Assembly: GCF_026460945.1 (NCBI RefSeq)
Contig: NZ_JAOVZV010000008.1
Span: 248,001 to 312,000 of the forward strand
Direction of reading: 5' to 3'
Origin: Chryseobacterium luquanense
GTDB taxonomy: Bacteria > Bacteroidota > Bacteroidia > Flavobacteriales > Weeksellaceae
Length of the DNA stretch: 64,000 nucleotides
The translations under genes and the position numbers were made by a program. The notes beneath the pieces were generated by a model that saw only the letters and a program-made list of their open reading frames with translations, made no database searches and was not told the DNA's origin. Shown piece by piece: positions 1-9,306 of this stretch; the first letter of the stretch is position 1; the number at the start of each line of letters is the position of its first letter.

Positions 1-2689
1 CAGCTGCTGGAATTAATGCATTAGAATGGTTTTTATTTGATAATTTCTTTTCAGAATCTTGTTGTTTCAATTTTGGATTTCCAAATCCGAAATAGAACAT
101 CATCCCCGCTGAAACTCCTATCCATGAAATGAAAATAATTGCTTCGTAACCATTACTCCAAGGAGCATGACCAGAAATATACCATCTTGCAATCAGTCCT
201 AAAAAGTGAACAATATAACCAACAAGTCCGAGATAAATGATTGCTTTGATAATATTATTAAGGATTTTGGTCGGCTTAAATAATTCCACAAAACCTAAAA
301 CAAATACCAATCCACCAATTACCGTATAGAAAATTAACAAGAAAAAGTTAATGTTTGCTTTATTAATGAAAACTTCTAAATCTACTTTTTCTTTTGCAGG
401 AACAACTGCTTTCCCCCATTTCTGCTGATAGTCTGAAAGTTTTTTCAATTCAGCATCTGCTTTGCTCCAATCTCCTGTTTTTTGAGCCTGAAGTGCTTCT
501 GCAAAATACGGTCCCATTACTTTTTGAGATTCCATATCCGGTTCCATTTTCTGGTCAAGCCAAGAATGCCAAGTGTGATTCGGGTCATTTTTTACAGGAA
601 CAATTCTCATAAACTGTCCACTGAAAAACTCATTAAAAATCTGAACTTTTTCGTTTAATTTAATAACTTCCTTGTCATACTCAGACTGTAATGCCGGTTT
701 TTTACGGAATGCGGTGTTATATTCTTCATCTAAAATATAAGTAAGATTTCCGTTGGCATCAGATGGAAATAAATTCATCAAAGTTGTATAGCCATCTTCA
801 TCTGCCTTCACGCGTTTTAAAAGTGCTTTCCCTCCTTTTGCATCTACTTTTATAAGAGGAACCATCGTCCAGCTTGGTGTATCTGTATTAATTGATAAAA
901 ACCACTGTTCAGCTGTTAAGTATTTTCCGTCAGTTCCCTTAAATTTATCTTTTTGGTAAAGTTTTCTTAAAATATCTAAAGCCTGTGTATTAATCGGAAC
1001 AATTCTACCTTCGTAATTTTGCACCAAAAGATAGCCAAATCTGTCTGCGTGCTCTTCACTAATTTTATTTCTCGAAATAATTTCGTCTGGTGAAATAATT
1101 TTCATCTTCGTCAAAGGAGCAGCTAAAGAATTAGAATTCTGCTGATTTCCTTGTGGTTGAGTTGTTTGAGGGGCTACTTCATGAGTATGATTATCTCCTT
1201 CTTTATGTACATGGGTACCACTTCCATCGTCTGTTCCATGCATTTCAATTTTCTGAGCGCTTAATGTTAAGCTTAAGAATAATAAAACAACTGTTGTTGC
1301 TCTTTTCTTATTGATGTCTTTCAGCATTTTATTAAGTTTCCAGAAGTGTGTCCCTTTCCAGAAAAACATCACAAACATACCTCCGAATAAGAATGTATAA
1401 CCGATGTAAGAAATCAATGTTCCCCAATAATCGTGGTTTACAGAAAGTAAAGTTCCCATTCTATCCGGTGTATAACTTGCCTGGAAAAAACGGTAACCTT
1501 TATAGTCAAGGATATTATTCATGTAAATTTTATAGGGTGTCTGTTTTCCTTCGTCAATTACTTTTACGTGACTTTCATAAGCACTTGGAGATGAACTTCC
1601 CGGATATGTTTCCATTACAAAATCATCAAGTTTAATTGCGAAAGGTGTGTTATAGATTTTAGGACCAAAACCAACCATAATATTCAATCCATCCATTGTT
1701 ACTTGCTTGTAAGAATTAGGATTTCCTCTTTCTACAGAAAGCTCTACAATTTGCTTTGTTTTTGGACCTTGAAGTTCGATAGTCATTGCATCAGGAACAT
1801 TCTGGTCTTTCTTTTTATCTCCTTCAAAAGCTATCAATTTTCCTTTTCTAAGAGGTTCAGGAACAACTAATTTTAGTTCATTAATATTATATAAACTTCT
1901 TAAAACCAAAGGTTGAAACTGGTCTTTCGTAGTATTTCCAGTTGCCTGAGTTGCCATTGTCATGTATGTTGCATCAACAGGAGTTTTAATGAACATTTGA
2001 CCATTTTCCTGTTTGAATTCTACTGCTCCATCAATAGCTCTGTTGAAAGTAACCAAGGTTCCGTTGATTGATTTTGTTTCTCCGGATTTGATGTAAATAT
2101 TCTGTCTTCCCGTTTCTGCTGTAGAAACTAAGTGAAGATATTCAACACCATTTTGATCAGCAACTAAACTGTCTTTTTTTCTTTGAACATAATCTAAGGT
2201 TTTCACTTTAATTTCTTGTCCGTGAAAGTCATAGGTTGCATTAAAATCTTTGTGCAAAGGTGACATCAAATAAGGTACATCCTGATAATTCAGTACATCA
2301 CCTTTATTTTCAATCTGAATCTTAAAAAACTGTTTGTCTGTTACAATTTCGTTTGAAGTTTCACCTTCTCTAATGGTCATTTGTCCTTCAAAACTGATGT
2401 ATCTTGTAATCGCACCACCAATGAAAATAAAAATAAAGGCAAGGTGGAAAACCAAAACCGGCCATTTTTCTCTTTTCCAAAGACGGTAACGCGCTATATT
2501 TCCACAAAAGTTTATGATAAGGAGAAGCATAATGAGTTCAAACCATTTTGCTTCATAGATTAAGGCTTTTGCAGCAGGTGTTCCATAGTCGTTTTCAAGG
2601 AACGTTGCATAAGCCATAGAAAACGCGTAAACCAGCAATAGAACTGCCATTGTTCTGGTTGAAATAAGAATATCTTGGATCTTCTTCAT
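1..2689 (-). CDS. ccsBA: Cytochrome c biogenesis protein CcsBA (ResB-CcsA fusion), 3' part cut by window edge
   Basis: I translated an open frame of 896 codons from ATG at 2689 that runs off the window start without a stop. The N-terminal half looks like ResB: transmembrane segments near residues 10-30, 45-65 and 70-95, then a long periplasmic part. After another membrane segment and a periplasmic domain comes the start of the CcsA half (segments including GGLVFVLGFVELF and a WSNGYEA motif near the window edge). The family exports and attaches haem to apocytochrome c in the inner membrane (system II). The WWD haem-handling motif would lie beyond the window. Single-chain CcsBA of about 1000 or more residues is common in Bacteroidetes. 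The gene is divergent from ftsK and has its own TAnnTTTG box at 2709-2716. Confidence 0.85.
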   Translation of the reverse strand, partial: MKKIQDILISTRTMAVLLLVYAFSMAYATFLENDYGTPAAKALIYEAKWFELIMLLLIINFCGNIARYRLWKREKWPVLVFHLAFIFIFIGGAITRYISFEGQMTIREGETSNEIVTDKQFFKIQIENKGDVLNYQDVPYLMSPLHKDFNATYDFHGQEIKVKTLDYVQRKKDSLVADQNGVEYLHLVSTAETGRQNIYIKSGETKSINGTLVTFNRAIDGAVEFKQENGQMFIKTPVDATYMTMATQATGNTTKDQFQPLVLRSLYNINELKLVVPEPLRKGKLIAFEGDKKKDQNVPDAMTIELQGPKTKQIVELSVERGNPNSYKQVTMDGLNIMVGFGPKIYNTPFAIKLDDFVMETYPGSSSPSAYESHVKVIDEGKQTPYKIYMNNILDYKGYRFFQASYTPDRMGTLLSVNHDYWGTLISYIGYTFLFGGMFVMFFWKGTHFWKLNKMLKDINKKRATTVVLLFLSLTLSAQKIEMHGTDDGSGTHVHKEGDNHTHEVAPQTTQPQGNQQNSNSLAAPLTKMKIISPDEIISRNKISEEHADRFGYLLVQNYEGRIVPINTQALDILRKLYQKDKFKGTDGKYLTAEQWFLSINTDTPSWTMVPLIKVDAKGGKALLKRVKADEDGYTTLMNLFPSDANGNLTYILDEEYNTAFRKKPALQSEYDKEVIKLNEKVQIFNEFFSGQFMRIVPVKNDPNHTWHSWLDQKMEPDMESQKVMGPYFAEALQAQKTGDWSKADAELKKLSDYQQKWGKAVVPAKEKVDLEVFINKANINFFLLIFYTVIGGLVFVLGFVELFKPTKILNNIIKAIIYLGLVGYIVHFLGLIARWYISGHAPWSNGYEAIIFISWIGVSAGMMFYFGFGNPKLKQQDSEKKLSNKNHSNALIPAA

Positions 2690-2708
2690 ATTTTTTTTAC
2701 TTGACATG

Positions 2709-2716
2709 CAAAAATA
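2709..2716 (-). promoter_or_regulatory. Minus-7 promoter box of ccsBA
   Basis: The minus strand reads TATTTTTG, an exact match to the Bacteroidetes TAnnTTTG box, 19 nt before the ccsBA start codon. Confidence 0.6.
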
Positions 2717-2916
2717 AGCATGATAAACCGAAAGGCGGATAAAAAAAGCTGTTTTTTGTCATTTTAAAGGGGATTTAGCTTATTTTGAAACATTCTTAAT
2801 AAGTGAATTTTAATTAAATAAAACATAAAATCAAGTTACTATTTCAGTCATAAAATATCACATCAAAAAACAAACGTGTTTTCTTCTAAAAAATATTTAA
2901 AATCTAAAAAAAACAT

Positions 2917-2924
2917 TAAATTTG
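2917..2924 (+). promoter_or_regulatory. Minus-7 promoter box of ftsK
   Basis: The sequence TAAATTTG matches TAnnTTTG exactly and lies 14 nt before ATG 2939. It sits inside the longer open frame starting at 2876, so it supports the downstream start codon. Confidence 0.6.
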
Positions 2925-2938
2925 CGCAGACTGACATT

Positions 2939-5485
2939 ATGGAAAAGAAAACACCAAAAAAACAACCAGAACTGCCTGAAACAGGCAAAATCTTATCAAA
3001 ACCACGTATTTTTTTCGGATTAACATTTATTGTTTTTGCCGGAGTGCTTACGTTGTCTTTTATTTCCTACCTGATGAATTGGAAGGCAGATCAAAGCCAA
3101 GCCGGAACAATATTAGACAAGACCATAAAATCATCCAACATATTCGGAAAGCTGGGTGATTGGCTAGGTAATATTTTCATTTTTGAAAGTATAGGAATTG
3201 CTTCATTTATTGTTGCATTTCTTTTCGTTGTGTTCGGAACAATGATTCTTAAGAAGAAAATTTTCAAACCTTGGATGACTTTCGGGCATTCTTTATTCTT
3301 TATTTGCTGGTTGCCAATTTTATTGGGTGCAATTACGAGAGGTAACGGAAATGGTGGTGTTTTAAGCGGAGTTTACGGTTATCAGATTATGGATTCTCTT
3401 TCCGCAATCATAGGAGATGTGGGTCTTTGGGTTGTTTTAATTGTGAGTATTGCACTTTATTTTATTCTTGAATTTAATCTTCGTCCAAGTTCTATTAAAG
3501 CAAAACTAGATACGATCAACGAAAATACGATTGGAAAAGTAAAATCAATGTTGCCTAATTCTGAGCAAAGTTTTGATGCGGATCAGGAATTGGAAGAAGA
3601 AATTAGAGCAGAGGAAAAAGAAAAAGATTTAAATATTACCGTAACAGATATTTCGGAAAATAAAAAAAATAAAGAAGTTGCTGTAAAATCTGAACCAATT
3701 ATTCAGGAGAATTTGAATGTTGCAAATGTTGAAACAATTGTAACACCCAATCAAACTTCTTTTGAGCAGGAAAAAGAATTAGCACCGATTTTAAATCTAG
3801 ACTTAGATACAAAACCAATTATTCCTACTGTAAAACCGGAAGATGCTTTTGAAGTTCATTCTAATTTTTCTACTCCGTCACAGGATGATATTAAATTTAA
3901 AGTAGAAGTTGCTCCTGTAATCGATATTATTGATGATGCTGACAAGCAATCTCAAGATTTGGTTGACAAACACGGTTTGTATGACCACAGGTTAGACTTG
4001 GCTAAATTTCAAATGCCTCCAATCGATTTATTAAAAGAATATGGTAATGAGGAAATTTCTATTAATAAAGAAGAATTAGAAGAAAATAAAAACAAAATTG
4101 TTGGTCTTCTGAAGAATTTCAACGTCGGAATTGCTGAAATTAAAGCGACGATCGGACCTACAGTTACTTTGTACGAAATTGTTCCCGAAGCTGGAATCAG
4201 AGTTGCTTCTATTAAAAAATTACAGGATGATATTGCCTTGAATCTTTCCGCTTTAGGAATCAGAATTATTGCACCGATGCCAGGAAAAGGAACAATAGGA
4301 ATTGAGGTTCCAAGAAAAAATCCTACGATGGTTTCTATGAGATCGGTGATTGCTTCTCAGAAATTCCAAAATACAGATATGGATTTGCCTGTTGTTTTCG
4401 GTAAAACCATTTCTAATGAAGTATTTATGGCAGATTTGTCTAAAATGCCTCACCTTTTGATGGCAGGAGCAACCGGACAAGGAAAATCTGTCGGAATCAA
4501 TGCTATCTTGACTTCCCTACTTTACAAAAAACATCCAAGTGAACTGAAGTTTGTGATGGTAGATCCTAAAAAAGTGGAACTTTCTTTATATTCAAAAATT
4601 GAAAGACATTATCTGGCAAAACTTCCTGATTCTGATGATGCTATTATTACCGATACCAATAAAGTAATCAACACTTTGAATTCTCTTTGCGTTGAGATGG
4701 ATCAGCGTTATGATTTGCTTAAAAATGCTTTCTGTAAAAATTTAAAGGAATACAATAAAAAATTTAGTGAAAGAAAATTAAATCCTGAAAACGGACACCG
4801 TTATTTACCATATATCGTTTTGGTGGTGGATGAGTTTGCAGATTTAATTATGACCGCCGGAAAAGAAGTTGAACTTCCGATTGCAAGATTGGCGCAGCTG
4901 GCAAGAGCGGTAGGAATTCACTTAATTGTTGCAACACAGAGACCTTCCGTAAACGTAATTACGGGTATGATTAAAGCTAATTTCCCTGCGAGAGCGGCAT
5001 TTAGAGTAATTTCAAGTGTAGATTCGAGAACGATTTTGGATTCTACAGGTGCAGATCAGCTGATCGGAAAAGGTGATATGCTTTATTTTAACGGTAATGA
5101 AATTTTAAGACTTCAATGTGCTTTCGTTGATACTCCTGAAGTTGAAAGACTGGCAGAATTTATCGGTGAGCAAAAAGGGTACGCTTCAGCATTCATGCTT
5201 CCTGAATTTGTTTCTGAAGAAGCAACCAGTACAGTCGGAGCATTTGATCCCAACGAAAAAGATGCGTTATTTGAAGATGCGGCAAGAATTATTGTTTCAA
5301 CACAGCAAGGCTCTACGTCAATGCTTCAAAGACAGTTGAAATTAGGATATAACAGAGCCGGAAGAATTATGGATCAATTGGAAGCAAGCGGTATTGTTGG
5401 TGGATTTAACGGTGCAAAAGCAAGAGAAGTTCTTATCAGCGATTTGTATTCTTTGGAACAGTTTTTGGAAGATCTGCGAAATTAA
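2939..5485 (+). CDS. ftsK: DNA translocase FtsK/SpoIIIE
   Basis: Septum-located DNA pump that clears chromosome dimers and termini at division. The 848-residue product has an N-terminal block of about four membrane segments, an acidic low-complexity linker, and the motor domain. The motor has Walker A GATGQGKSVGI, Walker B LVVDEFADLI and the FtsK segment ATQRPSVNVITG. A C-terminal winged-helix gamma domain follows (SMLQRQLKLGYNRAGRIMDQLE), the part that reads KOPS-like sequences. I chose ATG 2939 rather than 2876 because a promoter box at 2917-2924 would otherwise lie inside the gene. The next gene is lolA; ftsK-lolA is also adjacent in E. coli. Confidence 0.95.
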   Translation: MEKKTPKKQPELPETGKILSKPRIFFGLTFIVFAGVLTLSFISYLMNWKADQSQAGTILDKTIKSSNIFGKLGDWLGNIFIFESIGIASFIVAFLFVVFGTMILKKKIFKPWMTFGHSLFFICWLPILLGAITRGNGNGGVLSGVYGYQIMDSLSAIIGDVGLWVVLIVSIALYFILEFNLRPSSIKAKLDTINENTIGKVKSMLPNSEQSFDADQELEEEIRAEEKEKDLNITVTDISENKKNKEVAVKSEPIIQENLNVANVETIVTPNQTSFEQEKELAPILNLDLDTKPIIPTVKPEDAFEVHSNFSTPSQDDIKFKVEVAPVIDIIDDADKQSQDLVDKHGLYDHRLDLAKFQMPPIDLLKEYGNEEISINKEELEENKNKIVGLLKNFNVGIAEIKATIGPTVTLYEIVPEAGIRVASIKKLQDDIALNLSALGIRIIAPMPGKGTIGIEVPRKNPTMVSMRSVIASQKFQNTDMDLPVVFGKTISNEVFMADLSKMPHLLMAGATGQGKSVGINAILTSLLYKKHPSELKFVMVDPKKVELSLYSKIERHYLAKLPDSDDAIITDTNKVINTLNSLCVEMDQRYDLLKNAFCKNLKEYNKKFSERKLNPENGHRYLPYIVLVVDEFADLIMTAGKEVELPIARLAQLARAVGIHLIVATQRPSVNVITGMIKANFPARAAFRVISSVDSRTILDSTGADQLIGKGDMLYFNGNEILRLQCAFVDTPEVERLAEFIGEQKGYASAFMLPEFVSEEATSTVGAFDPNEKDALFEDAARIIVSTQQGSTSMLQRQLKLGYNRAGRIMDQLEASGIVGGFNGAKAREVLISDLYSLEQFLEDLRN

Positions 5486-5558
5486 ATTCAGAAAATCAAT
5501 ATTTTTAACTTTTAAGTTTAATGAAAGTCTAAAGAATAGAAAAATTAGAAAAATCAAA

Positions 5559-6206
5559 ATGAAAAAATTAGTTTCAAAAATAGTTTTAGGAGCATTTGTA
5601 GTGGGAAGTATGAGTTTGGTTCAGGCTCAGAAAATTGATGCTAAAGCAAAAAAGATACTTGACGATATTACGGCAAACTACAATTCTAAGAAAAATTCTT
5701 ATTTTAAATTTGCTTTCGGAAGCGGAATGAACGGAGCTGTTTCTAAAACAGAGCCCGGAATTTATTATTCTGCAGGAGATAAATATAAGTTGAAAATCAT
5801 GGAAACAGAACAGATTTTCGACGGAAATAAAATCTACAATATCAATACAGAAGATATGGAAGTTACCGTTGCAAAACCAAACGGAAGCAGCACGATGTTT
5901 TCTCCTATCAATTATTTAACGTCTTACAGAAAAGATTACAATGTGGCGTATAGCGGTAAAAAAACAGTTGATGGCGTAAATGCAGATTTAATTAAACTGA
6001 CTCCTGTAAAAGCAAACGGATTAAAGTACATATATCTTTATGTAGATTCTGCGAAAAAGCAAATGCTTAAGCTTGAACAGCACGGAAACAATAAAGACAT
6101 CTCTGTAATTTCTATCAAAGAATATAAAGAAAATCAGCAATTAGACCCGAATATGTTTGTTTTTGACAAATCAAAATTCAAAAATTATCTGGTTACAGAA
6201 TTATAA
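5559..6206 (+). CDS. lolA: Outer-membrane lipoprotein carrier protein LolA
   Basis: Periplasmic chaperone that ferries lipoproteins from the LolCDE exporter to the outer membrane. The product is 215 residues with a Sec signal peptide (MKKLVSKIVLGAFVVG, cleavage near VQAQ) followed by the LolA beta-sheet fold. Recognisable family segments are PGIYYSAGDKYKLKI, IFDGNKIYNI and LYVDSAKKQMLKLEQ. The same frame is open back to 5394, inside ftsK, but the signal peptide fixes the start at 5559. The gene follows ftsK by 73 bp. A hairpin with a T tract follows at 6231-6258, before the Lpt permease. Confidence 0.88.
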   Translation: MKKLVSKIVLGAFVVGSMSLVQAQKIDAKAKKILDDITANYNSKKNSYFKFAFGSGMNGAVSKTEPGIYYSAGDKYKLKIMETEQIFDGNKIYNINTEDMEVTVAKPNGSSTMFSPINYLTSYRKDYNVAYSGKKTVDGVNADLIKLTPVKANGLKYIYLYVDSAKKQMLKLEQHGNNKDISVISIKEYKENQQLDPNMFVFDKSKFKNYLVTEL

Positions 6207-6230
6207 TTCTAAATAAATATTAAAATTTCA

Positions 6231-6258
6231 AGTCACAAAGAAAACTTTGTGGCTTTTT
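6231..6258 (+). terminator. Hairpin terminator after lolA
   Basis: A 10-bp stem with one mismatch (AGTCACAAAG / CTTTGTGGCT, loop AAAA) is followed by a T run. The next promoter box starts only 4 bp later. Confidence 0.55.
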
Positions 6259-6261
6259 CAT

Positions 6262-6269
6262 TAATTTTG
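6262..6269 (+). promoter_or_regulatory. Minus-7 box immediately upstream of the Lpt permease
   Basis: TAATTTTG matches TAnnTTTG. Only 4 nt separate its final G from the ATG at 6274, so the transcript is predicted to be leaderless or nearly so. Confidence 0.6.
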
Positions 6270-6273
6270 GCGA

Positions 6274-7728
6274 ATGTTTAAAATATTAGACCGATATATC
6301 ATCAAGACCTTTTTTGGTCCGTTTTTATTTATATTCAGTGTTCTGTTTTTTATTTTTATTGTAAACATTATCTGGATTCAGCTTGGTCAGTTTATGGGTA
6401 AAGGGTTAACCACTTTACAGATCATGAAACTCCTTTTTTATCTTGGAGTAAGTGTTGTAAGTATGGTTTTGCCTTTAACGGTTCTTTTGGCGAGTATCAT
6501 GTCTTTCGGTGAACTGGGAGAACGGTACGAACTTGCAGCGATGAAAGCCGCCGGAATTTCTTTAACGCGAGTAATGATGCCGCTTTTGGGTGTAACTGCT
6601 GTTTTAGCAGTCATGCTATTTTTCTTTTCAAATAATATCATTCCCGATTTTCAGCGAAAAGCAAAGAATATGCTTTTTAATATCGCTCAAACAAAACCTG
6701 CATTGAATTTCACTCCAGGACAATTTATTGATCAGATTCCCGGTTATATGGTGAAATTTGATAAGATTCAGGGAGAAGAAGGTCGAGATTTAGACGGAAT
6801 TTTCATCCATAAAAAAGCAAGTAATTTTGAAAATCAGCAAACAATTGTTGCAAAAAAAGGAAAATTTGCCAATGCAAAAAACAGAAACTTTATGCAGCTT
6901 CAATTATTTGACGGATATATTATTGAAGATTCTCACGCCGGAAAATCAGATAATGTAAGAGCTAAACAACCCGATCAAGCCATTAAATTTGATACGTTGG
7001 TTACTCATTTTGACATCAGTGAATTGATTAATAAAGCCATCGAAAAAGAACAAATTACAGATGATTATCGTTTTCAGACCTATACAGAACTTTTAGCGAC
7101 CATTGATAAAACTAAAAAAGATAACACCAAGACTGCAGAAAATATCAGTAATGACATTATCAATCAAACCAATTCTGTTATTACTTACATGGAGAAAAAT
7201 AAAACTAAAGCTCCGGTAAAATCTCAGTATAAATTAGATTCAATAAAAGGTGATAAAAAACTTCAGATATTGACTAATGCCTATTCAAGATTGGATAATT
7301 TGAAAACCAATTTAGATACAAAAAATAAAGAGCTTGATCCAAGTGTAAAATATTTCAGTAAAGTGGTAATTTATCAGCAGAGAATCCTCACCTACTCTTT
7401 TACATGTATCATTTTCTTTATGATTGGTGCGAGTTTAGGATCGATTATCCGAAAAGGAGGAATGGGAGTTCCGGTAATTATCGCAATTGTGATATTCATT
7501 ATTTTCTACGTCATCAATGTTGGTTTTGAAAACGTTGCATGGTCAGGAAAAATGAGTCCATATCTTGCAGCTTGGCTTCCAAATATTATTTTATTCCCTT
7601 TTGGAATTTTAATGACTTACAAAGCTTTGACAGATTCTCAACTATTCGATTCTGAAAAGTACAAAACCTTCTTCAAACCGCTTACAAAAGTTTTCGTCAA
7701 ACAGAAAGAACATAAACGCTATCAATAA
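6274..7728 (+). CDS. LptF/LptG family lipopolysaccharide export permease (YjgP/YjgQ)
   Basis: Inner-membrane permease of the LptBFG transporter that lifts lipopolysaccharide onto the Lpt bridge. The 484-residue protein begins with the family signature LDRYIIKTFFGPFLFIF. It has three membrane segments before residue about 115, a long periplasmic beta-jellyroll region, and three segments near the C terminus (FTCIIFFMIGASLGSIIRKGG, VIIAIVIFIIFYVINVG, LAAWLPNIILFPFGILM). I cannot tell LptF from LptG by sequence alone. About 150 residues between the jellyroll and the last helices are lysine- and asparagine-rich and probably a lineage-specific insert. A strong terminator follows at 7734-7762. Confidence 0.88.
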   Translation: MFKILDRYIIKTFFGPFLFIFSVLFFIFIVNIIWIQLGQFMGKGLTTLQIMKLLFYLGVSVVSMVLPLTVLLASIMSFGELGERYELAAMKAAGISLTRVMMPLLGVTAVLAVMLFFFSNNIIPDFQRKAKNMLFNIAQTKPALNFTPGQFIDQIPGYMVKFDKIQGEEGRDLDGIFIHKKASNFENQQTIVAKKGKFANAKNRNFMQLQLFDGYIIEDSHAGKSDNVRAKQPDQAIKFDTLVTHFDISELINKAIEKEQITDDYRFQTYTELLATIDKTKKDNTKTAENISNDIINQTNSVITYMEKNKTKAPVKSQYKLDSIKGDKKLQILTNAYSRLDNLKTNLDTKNKELDPSVKYFSKVVIYQQRILTYSFTCIIFFMIGASLGSIIRKGGMGVPVIIAIVIFIIFYVINVGFENVAWSGKMSPYLAAWLPNIILFPFGILMTYKALTDSQLFDSEKYKTFFKPLTKVFVKQKEHKRYQ

Positions 7729-7733
7729 TGATT

Positions 7734-7762
7734 AAATCCGGAAGTTTTTCCGGATTTTTCTT
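7734..7762 (+). terminator. Rho-independent terminator after the Lpt permease
   Basis: Perfect 10-bp stem AAATCCGGAA / TTCCGGATTT with a 4-nt loop and a T tract. Confidence 0.8.
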
Positions 7763-7936
7763 TCTAACAAATAACAAAAGGTGTTTTACATTCTTTCTCT
7801 AAAAATTTAAAAAAATTGAATATTAAAATTTCTTTAAAAGATTGGTCTTGCTTTACTACATTTGAACAGAAAATTATTTTCTAAAATTACTTAATCAGCA
7901 TATTTTTTGCTTCTCTCAAAAACCAAATCTTAATTA

Positions 7937-8581
7937 ATGAAAAAACTTATTCTTTTACCAAGTCTTATTTTTCTATTTTCGTGTGAAAACAAAAATAAAG
8001 AATCAATTGACGTAAAATCTTCTTCAGATAGCTTACAAAATATTTCAACAAAAGATTCTTTAAAAAATAATTCCCCGCAAAATATAGATGAAATCAAAGT
8101 AGAATATGAATCATTAAATAATCAATTAATTGCTAAGAAACTAGATTCTGCAAGTTTTGATTATGAGTGTGATGAAATTTCGGGGAATGTGGTTTATTAT
8201 AGCTCAAATGGAGAATTGAAAAGCATCAAACATTTTTATGCAGACAGTCATTTTTCTTCTGTAGAAAATTATTATCTGAAAAATGGTAAACCTTTTTTTA
8301 TATTTAAAGATGATACTGTTTGGAATTTTGACGGCGGAACTCCCGAAAAACCCGAAACAAAAGATGAAGTAGAACAGCAACGAATTTATATCGTCAATGA
8401 AAAACCTGTCGAATGTTTAGAAAAGAAATTCACTATAAAATCCAGCTCTAAAAATAATCCGAAACCTGAAAATGTTCAGAATATTCAAAGTAAAAACTGT
8501 TCGTATTCAGAATTACAGAAAATTTTTGAAGTTCTTCTAAAAAATAAAGACAAGAAAGGAAAAACTACTTGTATTCAATAA
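7937..8581 (+). CDS. Hypothetical lipoprotein
   Basis: I do not recognise a family. The 214-residue product starts with a lipoprotein signal (MKKLILLPSLIFLFSC, acylated Cys about residue 16), then a Ser/Lys/Asn-rich linker. The middle part contains tandem short segments (VVYYSSNGELKSIKHFYAD, VENYYLKNGKPFFIFKDD) resembling MORN-like antitoxin or YD-type strands. It probably lies on the periplasmic face of the inner or outer membrane. It is monocistronic, with a bidirectional terminator 3' of it. Of the proteins here, the one encoded at 34557-35114 shares the ENKxx/KDD style of lipoprotein N terminus and the phrase W.(F/W).G; the two may be distantly related, which is an inference. Confidence 0.7.
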   Translation: MKKLILLPSLIFLFSCENKNKESIDVKSSSDSLQNISTKDSLKNNSPQNIDEIKVEYESLNNQLIAKKLDSASFDYECDEISGNVVYYSSNGELKSIKHFYADSHFSSVENYYLKNGKPFFIFKDDTVWNFDGGTPEKPETKDEVEQQRIYIVNEKPVECLEKKFTIKSSSKNNPKPENVQNIQSKNCSYSELQKIFEVLLKNKDKKGKTTCIQ

Positions 8582-8586
8582 AAAAG

Positions 8587-8617
8587 AAAAAGAGGCTTCA
8601 TCACTGAAACCTCTTTT
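8587..8617. terminator. Bidirectional terminator between the lipoprotein gene and frr
   Basis: Stem AAAGAGGCTTCA / TGAAACCTCTTT with one mismatch, loop TCAC, A tract before and T tract after. It lies between convergent genes. Confidence 0.75.
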
Positions 8618-8635
8618 ATATTTAAAAACCGAAAG

Positions 8636-9190
8636 TTATACTTTCATAATTTCAGCTTCTTTTGTCTTAAGGTGATCGTCACAAAGTTTTACGTGCTTAT
8701 CTGTAAGTACTTGAATTTCTTCTTCAGTTCCTTTGATTGCATCTTCAGAAACTCCTTCCAGTTTCTTTAGTTCTTTGATTCCGTTTTGTCTTGCGTTTCT
8801 TACAACGATTTTTGTATCTTCAGTTTCTCCTTTAGCCTGTTTTGCCAATTCTCTTCTTCTGTCTTCCGTCAGAGGCGGAACGTTAAGGATGATATTTTCC
8901 CCATTATTAGAAGGTGCAAATCCTAAGTTAGAATTAATAATAGCTTTTTCAATAGCGTTGATTGCCGTTCTATCCCAAGGTTGAATAGAAATTGTCATCG
9001 CATCGGGTACAGAAACGTTAGCAACCTGATTAAGAGGAGTTGGAGCACCATAATATTCTACCATCACATCCTGAACCATGCTCGTAGATGCACGTCCCGC
9101 TCTGATTCTTTGAAATGCATGATCCAAGTGCTTTATAGCTGCTTCCATATCATGTTTTACAGATTCTACGATAAGATCTAATTCTTCCAT
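8636..9190 (-). CDS. frr: Ribosome recycling factor
   Basis: Splits post-termination ribosomes together with EF-G. The 184-residue product matches the family length (about 185). It shows the family segments FQRIRAGRASTSMV, LNQVANVSVPDAMTISIQPWD, NGENIILNVPPLTEDRR and LAKQAKGETEDTKIVVRNARQ. The open frame extends 10 codons further upstream, but MEELDLIVESVKHDME at 9190 is the family N terminus. It lies downstream of pyrH on the same strand, the conserved pyrH-frr order, with a 116-bp gap that holds short AT-rich repeats. Confidence 0.97.
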   Translation of the reverse strand: MEELDLIVESVKHDMEAAIKHLDHAFQRIRAGRASTSMVQDVMVEYYGAPTPLNQVANVSVPDAMTISIQPWDRTAINAIEKAIINSNLGFAPSNNGENIILNVPPLTEDRRRELAKQAKGETEDTKIVVRNARQNGIKELKKLEGVSEDAIKGTEEEIQVLTDKHVKLCDDHLKTKEAEIMKV

Positions 9191-9306
9191 TATATAATAA
9201 AAATTTGATAAGTTACACATTGATTAAAGATGAGTAATAAGTAATGGGTAATAAGTAATCATAATGCTAAAAACCTAATCCCTGAAATCTATTATCTTCT
9301 ATCTAA

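Noticed and set aside
2876..2938. Extended N terminus of FtsK from 2876
   Set aside because: The minus-7 box 2917-2924 lies inside this extension, and the extra residues are not family-like.
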